A stretch of 5,748 nucleotides of DNA from Sedimenticola sp. (GTDB taxonomy: Bacteria > Pseudomonadota > Gammaproteobacteria > Chromatiales > Chromatiaceae): contig JAUXBK010000175.1 of NCBI GenBank assembly GCA_030619405.1, positions 1 through 5,748 of the forward strand. The letters run 5' to 3'. Position numbers and translations under genes: made by a program. A model generated the notes under the pieces. That model was not told where the DNA came from. It worked only from the letters and a program-made list of their open reading frames with translations, and ran no database searches. Of the stretch, positions 1 through 4,954 are shown piece after piece (positions within the stretch are counted from its first letter, which is position 1; every line of letters begins with the position of its first letter).

Positions 1-1068
1 AAGGTCTCCGCCATTGTCACGGGTGAGGAGTACCAGATCGACGTGGGGCAGATCGTAGGCGTCAGCCCGGCGGTCACTCAGCTCTGCAAGACCATTGGCA
101 GTGTCGCCACCAGCCACACCAATGTTTTGATCACCGGCGAGAGTGGAACCGGAAAAGAGGTGGTAGCGCGGGCGATCCATTTCCACTCGGGTAGGAACGG
201 GCTGTTTCTCCCGATCAATTGCTCCTCCATCGTGGAAAACCTGCTGGAGAGTGATCTGTTCGGCCACGAGAAAGGGAGTTTTACCGGGGCGGAACGGCGC
301 AAGGAGGGGAAGTTCGAGCTGGCGGCCGATGGCACCCTGTTTCTGGACGAACTGGGGGAGCTGCCGTTCGCGCTCCAGGCTAAGCTGCTGCGGGTGCTGC
401 AGGAGGGGACCTTCGAACGGGTCGGAGGCACCCGGATGCTGCATACTTCGGCGCGGGTGGTGGCGGCGACTAACCGGGACCTGGATCTGATGGTGAAGGA
501 GGGGCGCTTTCGGGAAGACCTCTTCTACCGCCTCAACGTGGTCAACATTCATATTCCGCCGTTGCGGGGGCGGATGGAGGATCTGCCGCTGCTGACTGAG
601 CACCTGCTGAAGAAGATCAACATGCGCCTGCACAGCTCCGTTCATTATCTCACGGAATCCGTCTGGAACCGGTTGCGCGAATACCCGTGGCCAGGCAACG
701 TCCGGGAGCTGGACAACATCCTGACCCGCGCGGTGGTGCTCTGCAGGGACGATACCATCACCCCCGACCTCCTCGGCATATCCCTGGAAGGGGCGCTCGG
801 CGAGGAGGATGGGCCAGCAGAGGATGATGAAGGGAAGACGGAACTGATCAGCCTGGAAGAGCTGGAATCACGCCACGTACAGAAAATCCTGGAACATACC
901 CGTTGGCACAAGGGTAAGGCATGCGAGATCCTGGGCATCTCCAGGCCGGCACTGGAGAGAAAGATCATCAAATACGGTTTCAACGTAACCGTTCAGTCCC
1001 CCTCCTCAAATCCCCTCTCCCTCAGGGAGAGGGTTAGGGTGAGGGGTTCAAAACGGCAGGGGGACTGA
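1..1068 (+). CDS. Sigma-54-dependent response regulator, NtrC family (5' partial, 3' end altered by an insertion)
   Basis: ATPase activator that remodels RNA polymerase carrying sigma-54, normally controlled by a sensor kinase. The frame is open at the left edge, so the receiver domain lies outside; the GTG at 43 is not a credible start because coding continues upstream. Visible in order: AAA+ domain with Walker A GESGTGKE (136-159), the sigma-54 contact loop as GSFTGA (274-291; Ser replaces the usual Ala), a Walker B region TLFLDELGE, the arginine-finger region FREDLFYRLNV, the WPGNVREL motif, and a Fis-type helix-turn-helix ending in ISRPALERKIIKYGFN (to 984). The last 27 residues, from 985 to the TGA at 1066-1068, are encoded by a 92-bp inserted element. 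Without it the protein would end Phe-Asn-Gln-stop, the normal end for this family. The added tail follows the DNA-binding domain, so the protein may still work. Family call is firm; the regulon is unknown. Confidence 0.95.
   Translation, partial: KVSAIVTGEEYQIDVGQIVGVSPAVTQLCKTIGSVATSHTNVLITGESGTGKEVVARAIHFHSGRNGLFLPINCSSIVENLLESDLFGHEKGSFTGAERRKEGKFELAADGTLFLDELGELPFALQAKLLRVLQEGTFERVGGTRMLHTSARVVAATNRDLDLMVKEGRFREDLFYRLNVVNIHIPPLRGRMEDLPLLTEHLLKKINMRLHSSVHYLTESVWNRLREYPWPGNVRELDNILTRAVVLCRDDTITPDLLGISLEGALGEEDGPAEDDEGKTELISLEELESRHVQKILEHTRWHKGKACEILGISRPALERKIIKYGFNVTVQSPSSNPLSLRERVRVRGSKRQGD
977..984. repeat. Target-site duplication, left copy (GTTTCAAC)
   Basis: Eight bases, GTTTCAAC, directly before the left terminal inverted repeat. 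They are identical to 1077-1084, and the flanking bases (976 versus 1076, 985 versus 1085) do not extend the match. Confidence 0.88.
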
Positions 1069-1076
1069 ACGGTTAC
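985..1076. mobile_element. 92-bp non-autonomous element (MITE) with 19-bp terminal inverted repeats and 8-bp target duplication
   Basis: The left end GTAACCGTTCAGTCCCCCT (985-1003) is the exact reverse complement of 1058-1076. The element is flanked by GTTTCAAC at 977-984 and again at 1077-1084, an 8-bp target-site duplication. It encodes no transposase. Ends starting GTAA together with 8-bp duplications are typical of the IS66 family, so mobilisation by an IS66-type transposase is a reasonable inference. The interior carries a strong GC-rich palindrome. The insertion sits in the last sense codons of the NtrC-type gene, at its convergent junction with an OmpR-type remnant. Because arms, duplication and a clean reconstruction of the ancestral gene end all agree, the boundaries are well supported. 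Confidence 0.9.
1007..1050. repeat. GC-rich palindromic repeat inside the MITE
   Basis: Contains a perfect 9-bp stem, CCCTCTCCC (1013-1021) with GGGAGAGGG (1025-1033), closed by a TCA loop. A second G-rich run, GAGGGG (1041-1046), can pair alternatively with the start of the left strand. From general knowledge, this kind of CCCTCTCCCTnAGGGAGAGGG repeat is scattered in many proteobacterial genomes and, when translated, yields peptides such as NPLSLRERVRVRG, exactly what is read here at the end of the NtrC-type frame. It can form a strong RNA hairpin, but no T-run follows, so it is not called a terminator. Confidence 0.75.
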
Positions 1077-1084
1077 GTTTCAAC
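1077..1084. repeat. Target-site duplication, right copy (GTTTCAAC)
   Basis: Eight bases directly after the right terminal inverted repeat, identical to 977-984. Joining the sequence after this copy to the left copy gives AAC-CAA-TAG, the probable ancestral end of the NtrC-type gene. Confidence 0.88.
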
Positions 1085-1290
1085 CAATAGTACGGTCAGC
1101 ATCGGGTTCCACTTTTAGGCAGTAACCGAAGCCGCGAACCGTGTGCAGCAGAAGGTGCGAAGCCCTTGTCGATATTGCTGCGCATATGGAGGGGTGTGCG
1201 CATTACTTCGACGAGGGATCATCGGTGTCTATCAGGTTCTGGTTGGTCATAAAAATTTCAGCGACATGCTCATAGAGCAGCAGCGCTGGG
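1080..1290 (-). pseudogene. Decayed C-terminal fragment of an OmpR-family response regulator
   Basis: Read on the minus strand, the final stretch (about 1080-1151) gives LLHTVRGFGYCLKVEPD followed by a TGA at 1080-1082. LxTVRGxGYxL is the hallmark end of the OmpR winged-helix DNA-binding domain. Just upstream, in another frame, is MRSNIDKGFAP, which matches the usual LRSKIDKGF preceding it, so one extra base lies near 1153-1158. Further upstream a third frame gives EHVAEIF..NQNLID, loosely like EHVWDxxFDxxTNLID, and then stops. Frameshifts and the missing receiver domain mark it as non-functional. Its stop lies in the MITE target duplication, so it once overlapped the convergent NtrC-type gene tail-to-tail. 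The part beyond about 1182 is only weakly recognisable. Confidence 0.7.
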
Positions 1291-1539
1291 ATGTGCTCAC
1301 CGCCGCTGACCACCGCCGCGCTGACCGGTGAGCACGGGGAGGCAGGGCATGGCGACCACGAGGGCTACGATGCCTCCACCCTAGCCAGGGCGATTACCCA
1401 AGGGATCGATGCCGGTGGGGCCGAGCTCGACAGCACGATGCCGCGTTGGCAGATGAGCCGCCAGGATCTCGGTGCGCTGGTGGACTATCTGCTGGGTATT
1501 GAAGTTCAGCGCGGTGGCGAGCATTCGGGTGACCATTGA
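1291..1539 (+). pseudogene. C-terminal stub of a c-type cytochrome domain, haem motif missing
   Basis: The translation contains YDASTLARAITQGIDAGG, then LDSTMPRWQMSRQDLGALVDYLL, the standard C-terminal half of a class I cytochrome c domain: the MPRW methionine is the expected sixth haem ligand, and the final helix is the usual LxxLxxYL. There is no CXXCH motif. Upstream in the same frame is a stop at 1273-1275 and then sequence reading as the opposite-strand OmpR remnant, so the haem-binding N-terminal half has been lost. ATG 1291 is only the first available start; no ribosome-binding site was seen. The TGA (1537-1539) directly abuts the opposite-strand stop of the GlcG-like gene (1540-1542). 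Without the haem attachment site it cannot work as a cytochrome. Confidence 0.75.
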
Positions 1540-2055
1540 CTATTTTTTGCTGATCACATCCAGCCCGACCCCGGCACAGGCCTCGTCTAAATGCCCACCG
1601 GGAGCACCGCCCACACCGATTCCACCGACGTTTTTTTTGTCTATCGAAATAGGAAGGCCACCCCCCAGTATGACGAGGCGTTCGTCCATGTCTCTGAGGC
1701 CCGCCAGGAAGGGTTTTTCTCCGATCATCTTGGCAAAGTCTACTGTGGGCCTGCCCATGCTTGCAGAAGTAAATGCTTTTCCCTGACGGCTATTAACCGT
1801 ATGCGGGCCTGCCAAAGGGTGGCGTACAAACGCCAACAAATTACCGCCCCGGTCAACAACGGCGACACTCACACGATAGCCGTCCTCTGTGCACTTCTTC
1901 ATGGCGACTGTAGCGGCCTTCAATGCAGTTTCCAGCGGTAAATAGGCGTGTTGAGGCAGTGAGGCGGCCTGGGTAGCAAGCGCTGTAATCAACAAGGTAC
2001 CCAAAGTAATGGATTTCAGGAGGTAATTGCTCTTGAATCGGTTAATAGGGTTCAT
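1540..2055 (-). CDS. Secreted GlcG/HbpS-like protein (DUF336)
   Basis: Small single-domain protein of the GlcG/HbpS family; some members (HbpS) bind haem or cobalamin, others sit in glycolate or diol operons without an assigned reaction. The start is placed at ATG 2053-2055 because AAGGAGA (minus strand, 2063-2069) precedes it by 7 bases; an ATG 48 bases further upstream lacks such a site. The 171-residue product begins with a basic segment and hydrophobic stretch (about residues 11-30) ending ATQA-AS, a likely Sec signal peptide, so the mature protein should be periplasmic. The body shows the family signatures: AxxxALKAATVAMKKCxExGYRVSVAVVD, GGNLLAFVRHPLAGP, QGKAFTSASMGRPT and a glycine-rich C-terminus GGGLPISI...VGGIGVGGAPGGHLDEACAGVGL. 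Length is normal for an exported member. It faces a cytochrome stub with no gap; its substrate is unknown. Confidence 0.88.
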   Translation of the reverse strand: MNPINRFKSNYLLKSITLGTLLITALATQAASLPQHAYLPLETALKAATVAMKKCTEDGYRVSVAVVDRGGNLLAFVRHPLAGPHTVNSRQGKAFTSASMGRPTVDFAKMIGEKPFLAGLRDMDERLVILGGGLPISIDKKNVGGIGVGGAPGGHLDEACAGVGLDVISKK

Positions 2056-2062
2056 CTCTTTA

Positions 2063-2069
2063 TCTCCTT
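2063..2069 (-). promoter_or_regulatory. Ribosome-binding site deciding the GlcG-like start
   Basis: Minus-strand AAGGAGA, seven bases before ATG 2053-2055. It lies downstream of the longer frame's first ATG (2101-2103), so it supports the shorter protein. Confidence 0.75.
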
Positions 2070-2309
2070 TCAGATTAACCTGCAAATAAAAAATAGTATT
2101 CAAGTGTCGGAATTTGCTTTCGCTATGCGAAGCGGAATTACTCGCACCTTCGCTCTCGCATCATATGCAGACAGCGCTGCCACAGACTGGTGTCTCGTCC
2201 GATCTTGAATAACCACTTTAAAACGTGGCCTATTCCGTGTGTGCTCGGTAGAACCATGCAAATCCTGAACATTCAGTGATCTGAACAAACAACAATCCGG
2301 CCCATCAGC
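2070..2309. other. Intergenic, AT-richer stretch; no gene recognised
   Basis: Between the GlcG-like start and the anti-sigma-like stub. A long minus-strand frame crosses it but its translation has no recognisable domain and no start signal. A small hairpin is possible at about 2115-2132 (TTCGC, loop TAT, GCGAA core). The GlcG-like promoter should lie at its left end, but I could not pick convincing -35 and -10 boxes. Confidence 0.5.
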
Positions 2310-2453
2310 AACGGTGGAAATGGGTATACTGTCACCTGATTTACGGTGTTCTACTGGTATGATGGACCATTCTCCTACGCGCTGGCAGGGGAGATCGGAC
2401 GCTCCGGCCTGGCGAGTCTGGCCGAGGCGGTATACCGGCAGATCGCCATTTGA
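2310..2453 (+). pseudogene. C-terminal stub, possibly of an anti-sigma-factor-like protein
   Basis: Frame 3 reads NGGNGYTVT, a TGA at 2337-2339, then FTVFYWYDGPFSYALAGEIG and SGLASLAEAVYRQIAI to a TGA at 2451-2453. The pattern of a tryptophan-containing strand, 'SYALxGEI', then a helix 'LxxLAEAVYRQ' at the very C-terminus resembles the end of membrane-bound anti-sigma regulators that accompany ECF sigma factors. This is recognition by pattern only. The rest of the gene is absent and an internal stop is present, so it is treated as a remnant. It ends 45 bases before the cytochrome P460 start on the same strand, suggesting that a regulatory gene once led that operon. Confidence 0.45.
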
Positions 2454-2498
2454 CAAGCGATTTCATTGTTCCCCATCCGATAAGGAGAAAACTACAAC

Positions 2499-3008
2499 AT
2501 GAAGACCATCACTCTGAATACCTGCTCCCTGGTCCTGGGGCTGGCCCTTGGCGGCGGCGCCAGCGCCGGTAACACCGTCCCTCCGGCGCCAAACGGCATC
2601 GAACTGCCCGCAGGTTATAAGGACTGGCGAGTCATCGGCGTCTCCCACCGTACTGACAACAACAGCCTGCGGGTGATCCTCGGCAACGATCGCGCCATCG
2701 AGGCCGCTCGTGCGGGTGAGACCAATCCCTGGCCGGACGGGGCCATCCTGGCCAAGATCGTGCTCAAGGATTCGATACACGAGCACTGGAAGACCGCCAC
2801 CGTCCCCGGCAAGTTCGTGCATGCCGAGTTTATGCGCAAGGACAGCACCAAATACGCAGCGACCGGCGGTTGGGGCTACGCCCGCTGGCTGGGCCAGGCA
2901 CAGACGCCCTACGGCAAGGATGCCGATTTCGCCCAGGAATGCTATGGCTGCCATACACCGGTGAAGGATAACGACTATGTGTTCACGCGACCTATTCCGT
3001 TTCCCTGA
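2499..3008 (+). CDS. Cytochrome P460 family protein (periplasmic c-type haem)
   Basis: Characterised cytochromes P460 oxidise hydroxylamine (to N2O or nitric oxide), using a haem cross-linked to a lysine; relatives (cytochrome c'-beta) bind NO without that cross-link. The 169-residue product has a signal peptide (hydrophobic segment about 8-20, cleavage near ASA-G at 23-24), the family opening GIELPAGYKDWRVIGVSHR, the central NPWPDGAILAKIVLK...HEHW block, and one C-terminal haem site CYGCH at 148-152 followed by KDNDYVFT. Lys86 or Lys90 in the central block are candidates for the cross-linking lysine; sequence alone does not settle P460 versus c'-beta type. Start ATG 2499 follows AAGGAG at 2482-2487. 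The cupredoxin gene follows after 22 bases, so the two are probably co-transcribed. Family call is strong; the precise reaction is inference. Confidence 0.92.
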   Translation: MKTITLNTCSLVLGLALGGGASAGNTVPPAPNGIELPAGYKDWRVIGVSHRTDNNSLRVILGNDRAIEAARAGETNPWPDGAILAKIVLKDSIHEHWKTATVPGKFVHAEFMRKDSTKYAATGGWGYARWLGQAQTPYGKDADFAQECYGCHTPVKDNDYVFTRPIPFP

Positions 3009-3030
3009 TCACCATTAGGAGACTATTTAC

Positions 3031-3504
3031 ATGTACAAATCCAGACTTTCACGATTCTCGCTTACGCTGCCCGTAATGCTCCTTCTGGCAGCCTGTGTTT
3101 CGGCCTCGGTGATGGCCGCGGGCGACCTCACCAGTCAAGACCCCGTCGAGGTCACCGTACAGCTCGGCGACGAAAAGAACGCACTGCGCTTCGTTCCCGA
3201 CCGGCTCGAACTGGAGACCGGCAAGCTTTACAAGTTGGTGCTGCACAACGAGAGCCCGCAAAAACACTACTTCTCATCGGACAGCTTCTCCCGCGCGGTG
3301 TTCACCCGCAAGGTTCAGGTCCGGGACAAGGAGGGCACCAGTATCGCCGAGGTGAAAGGCACCATTCGCGAGATCGAGGTCTATCCGGGACAAAAGGCTG
3401 AGTGGTGGCTGGTGCCGGTGAAATCCGGCATCTTCGACGACCTCAAGTGCACCATCAAGGGCCATGCCGAACATGGAATGGTGGGTAGCATCGTTGTTCG
3501 ATAA
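3031..3504 (+). CDS. Exported cupredoxin (type-1 copper protein)
   Basis: Small blue-copper-type protein, likely an electron carrier or copper-binding protein outside the inner membrane. The 157-residue product has an N-terminal basic and hydrophobic export signal. Two processing routes are possible: a lipobox-like LAAC ending at Cys22, or signal peptidase I cleavage at VMA-AG (29-30). The C-terminal signature CTIKGHAEHGM supplies Cys140, His145 and Met150, and His79 in QKHYF is the likely first copper ligand; together they form a complete type-1 site. The spacing resembles plastocyanin/azurin-like proteins with 'C-x4-H-x4-M'. Start ATG 3031 follows TAGGAGA at 3016-3022. It sits 22 bases behind cytochrome P460 in the same direction, which makes it a candidate redox partner of that haem protein, but this pairing is inferred from position only. 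Confidence 0.9.
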   Translation: MYKSRLSRFSLTLPVMLLLAACVSASVMAAGDLTSQDPVEVTVQLGDEKNALRFVPDRLELETGKLYKLVLHNESPQKHYFSSDSFSRAVFTRKVQVRDKEGTSIAEVKGTIREIEVYPGQKAEWWLVPVKSGIFDDLKCTIKGHAEHGMVGSIVVR

Positions 3505-3514
3505 CGCGCCTTAA

Positions 3515-3694
3515 AAGAGGCAAATTCATGAAATTGCCGAGGTGTTTCCCTATGCCCGGGTCAACTTAAAGAAGCCGCGAGCCAAGGACGGTCTCGTGGC
3601 TAACCGATCCGGCTCTTCGGATAGGGATCCGCCTTTATGGAGGTTAGAATACTATCGGCTACTCGATCTGATGAAGCGAACTCCGTGCAATTGA
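3515..3694 (+). pseudogene. Unrecognised protein-like reading frame, possible gene fragment
   Basis: Frame 2 is open from after a TAA (3512-3514) to TGA 3692-3694 and lacks a conventional start near its beginning. Its translation looks protein-like, with IHEIAEVFPYARVNLKKPR early and DRDPPLWRLEYYRLLDLMKR late, but I do not recognise a family. It may be a piece of a larger gene left by a deletion, like the other stubs here. The alternative is that the stretch is an untranslated leader of the downstream transporter gene and the open frame is chance. A separate ATG (3528) with an AAGAGG site (3515-3520) gives only a 13-codon frame. Confidence 0.3.
3573..3631 (+). other. Potential RNA hairpins in the leader of the GDT1-family gene
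   Basis: AGCCGCGAG (3573-3581) pairs with CTCGTGGCT (3593-3601) with one G-U pair. Next, ATCCG (3607-3611) can pair with CGGAT (3618-3622), which can instead pair with the second ATCCG (3627-3631), giving two mutually exclusive hairpins. This could be a regulatory leader, but the arms are short, no T-run follows, and I do not recognise a known riboswitch class. Confidence 0.25.
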
Positions 3695-3733
3695 GCCTGC
3701 CCTTCAAAAGTAATCAAGGCTGCTCATGAATCC

Positions 3734-4330
3734 ATGATCCCCCCTGAATCACTCTCCGTTTCATTGACCTCCTTCACCCTCATCGGCCTGGCGGAGATCG
3801 GTGACAAGAGCCAACTCGTATGCATGGCCCTGGCGGCCCGTCACCGTCATTGGCCGGTGCTATTGGGTGCGGCAACGGCATTTCTCGTGCTTAATACCCT
3901 GGCAGTGATATTTGGGGCTGGCGTTGCCGCTTGGGTGCCGGAGCGGGTGACTGCCGCCATAGTGGCGCTACTGTTCGGGGCTTTCGGTATTCACGCATTG
4001 TACGCCCGGGATGATGAAGAATCTGAAGAGGTTGTAGAGCGATCCGACCACGGCATTTTCTTCACCACTCTGTTGTTGATCCTGGTGGCTGAATTTGGCG
4101 ACAAGACACAGATCGCGGTAGCGGGCTTGGCAGGGAGTATAGCCCCGTTGCCGGTATGGATAGGCGCGACCACCGCATTGATAATGGTCTCTGCGCTCGG
4201 AGTCTGGGCAGGACGCACGGTATTACAACGCCTGCCGCTCCATTGGCTGCACCGGGTAGGTGGGGGGATTTTTCTGGTGTTTGCGTTGGTGGCCGGTTGG
4301 CGTGCGCTTGCATCAATGCCATTAACTTAG
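3734..4330 (+). CDS. GDT1/TMEM165-family (UPF0016) cation transporter, probable Mn2+ exporter
   Basis: Integral inner-membrane protein of a family that moves Mn2+ or Ca2+ against H+; characterised bacterial members such as MneA export manganese. The 198-residue product shows the two family-defining repeats, EIGDKSQ (residues 21-27) and EFGDKTQ (120-126), each in a hydrophobic helix and thought to form the ion pathway. About six membrane segments are visible (near 8-30, 40-64, 70-90, 108-132, 140-160, 175-193), with an acidic linker DDEESEEVVERSD (93-105) between the halves. Length is typical for bacterial members. ATG 3734 is the only start that leaves the first repeat intact with full helix length, but no good ribosome-binding site precedes it. 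It is convergent with the MerR-family gene; a short inverted repeat overlaps both stops. Confidence 0.92.
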   Translation: MIPPESLSVSLTSFTLIGLAEIGDKSQLVCMALAARHRHWPVLLGAATAFLVLNTLAVIFGAGVAAWVPERVTAAIVALLFGAFGIHALYARDDEESEEVVERSDHGIFFTTLLLILVAEFGDKTQIAVAGLAGSIAPLPVWIGATTALIMVSALGVWAGRTVLQRLPLHWLHRVGGGIFLVFALVAGWRALASMPLT

Positions 4331-4382
4331 GAGTCGTTCAGAAACATTTCGGTGGGCACAAACAACGCAAGCCCTAAGTTAA
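4322..4382. repeat. 10-bp perfect inverted repeat spanning two convergent stop codons
   Basis: TTAACTTAGG (4322-4331) and CCTAAGTTAA (4373-4382) are exact reverse complements separated by 41 bases. The left arm contains the TAG stop of the transporter gene and the right arm the TAA stop of the MerR-family gene. With a 41-base loop and no T-run on either strand it is a poor intrinsic terminator. It might be a weak bidirectional end signal or the ends of a tiny insertion. Confidence 0.5.
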
Positions 4383-4786
4383 CGGCAATCATCCATACGC
4401 TCGACGATCGGACAACCCGTGTCGGTACCCTGGCACAGGTTGATCAGCAGCTGAAGCTCATTCCTCAGGGTCATGATCTCTTTTAACCTGGCCTCGGTCT
4501 CCTGAAGCTTTTGCTGGGTGAGCCGTCTGACATCCTCTTTGGCATGCAAAGGGTCCTCGCGCATCCTCAGCAGCTGGGCGATCTCCTCCAGAGAAAATCC
4601 CATGGCCTGGGCACGACGGATGAATCGCAGTCGGGACAGGTCAGGTGACGAGTAGCGGCGCTGGCCCGACGCTGTGCGCCGCACCGGTGGTAGCAGGCCT
4701 ATCTTTTCATAGTAGCGCAGGGTGTCGATGCTGATACTCAGCTGGCTGGAAACCCGGCCGATGGAGTGGGAGGGGAGATCAGGCAT
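4379..4786 (-). CDS. MerR-family metal-responsive transcriptional regulator
   Basis: Dimeric DNA-binding activator that untwists promoters with over-long spacers when its metal binds. The winged helix-turn-helix is clear: IGRVSSQLSISIDTLRYYEKIGLLPP then RRTASGQRRYSSPDLSRLRFIRRAQAMGFSLEEIAQLL, followed by a long dimerisation helix. The C-terminal loop LCQGTDTGCPIVERMDDC has Cys-x6-Cys plus a third Cys near the end, like the metal loops of CueR/ZntR-type sensors. At the position of CueR Ser77 (start of the dimer helix) it seems to have lysine (HAKEDV), so metal specificity is not predictable. ATG 4784-4786 is chosen because its ATGCCTGA overlaps the stop of the thioredoxin-like stub, a usual coupling arrangement; a GTG at 4807 would add seven residues. 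The divergent P1B ATPase is a plausible target, but no MerR-type operator dyad was seen. Confidence 0.9.
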   Translation of the reverse strand: MPDLPSHSIGRVSSQLSISIDTLRYYEKIGLLPPVRRTASGQRRYSSPDLSRLRFIRRAQAMGFSLEEIAQLLRMREDPLHAKEDVRRLTQQKLQETEARLKEIMTLRNELQLLINLCQGTDTGCPIVERMDDCR

Positions 4787-4954
4787 CCGTTGATCCCCCG
4801 GCTTCACTAATCAGTTCCCGCAAATGCTTTCGGTCCGGGGTGCCGGTATACGCCAGCCGACCGCCAATGACGATGGCCGGTGTCGCCAGCACGACCAGTT
4901 CCACTGCATAGTCTAGTTCCTCCACCACATCCACCAGTCGCCAGTCGATAGGTG
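4779..4954 (-). pseudogene. C-terminal stub of a thioredoxin-like protein
   Basis: Minus-strand translation gives IDWRLVDVVEELDYAVEL, VVLATPAIVIGGRLAYTG, then TPDRKHLRELISEAG and a stop at 4779-4781. 'V.ATPAIVI.GRLAYTG' is the cis-proline strand-turn-strand of the thioredoxin fold, followed by the last helix, as in small thioredoxin/glutaredoxin-like disulfide proteins found beside metal regulators. The N-terminal half with the expected CxxC redox site is missing: beyond about 4954 the DNA encodes the divergent ATPase and the minus-strand frame becomes low-complexity. The stop overlaps the MerR-family ATG by eight bases, so the two were probably an operon. Whether the fragment is still made is unknown. 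Confidence 0.72.

Noticed and set aside
43..1068. GTG 43 as start of a receiver-less sigma-54 activator
   Set aside because: The frame is open and coding-like to base 1, and no ribosome-binding site precedes 43; the gene is cut by the window edge.
985..1076. MITE inverted repeat as an ordinary rho-independent terminator of the NtrC-type gene
   Set aside because: The exact 8-bp duplication and clean ancestral reconstruction show an insertion, and no T-run follows. It may still affect transcript ends.
1143..1331. Plus-strand 62-codon frame
   Set aside because: Antisense to the OmpR-type remnant and crosses the junction with the cytochrome stub; no family features.
2100..2456. Minus-strand 118-codon frame as a gene
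   Set aside because: No recognisable domain or ribosome-binding site; its upstream half is antisense to the plus-strand anti-sigma-like stub.
2450..2478. Sigma-70 promoter for the P460 unit, with a perfect TTGACA at 2450-2455
   Set aside because: No TATAAT-like box at 16-18 bases, and the ribosome-binding region begins where the transcript would have to start.
3505..3733. yybP-ykoY-type manganese riboswitch before the GDT1-family gene
   Set aside because: Expected from family context, but I could not find the conserved GGGGAGUAG-type element or the typical paired loops.
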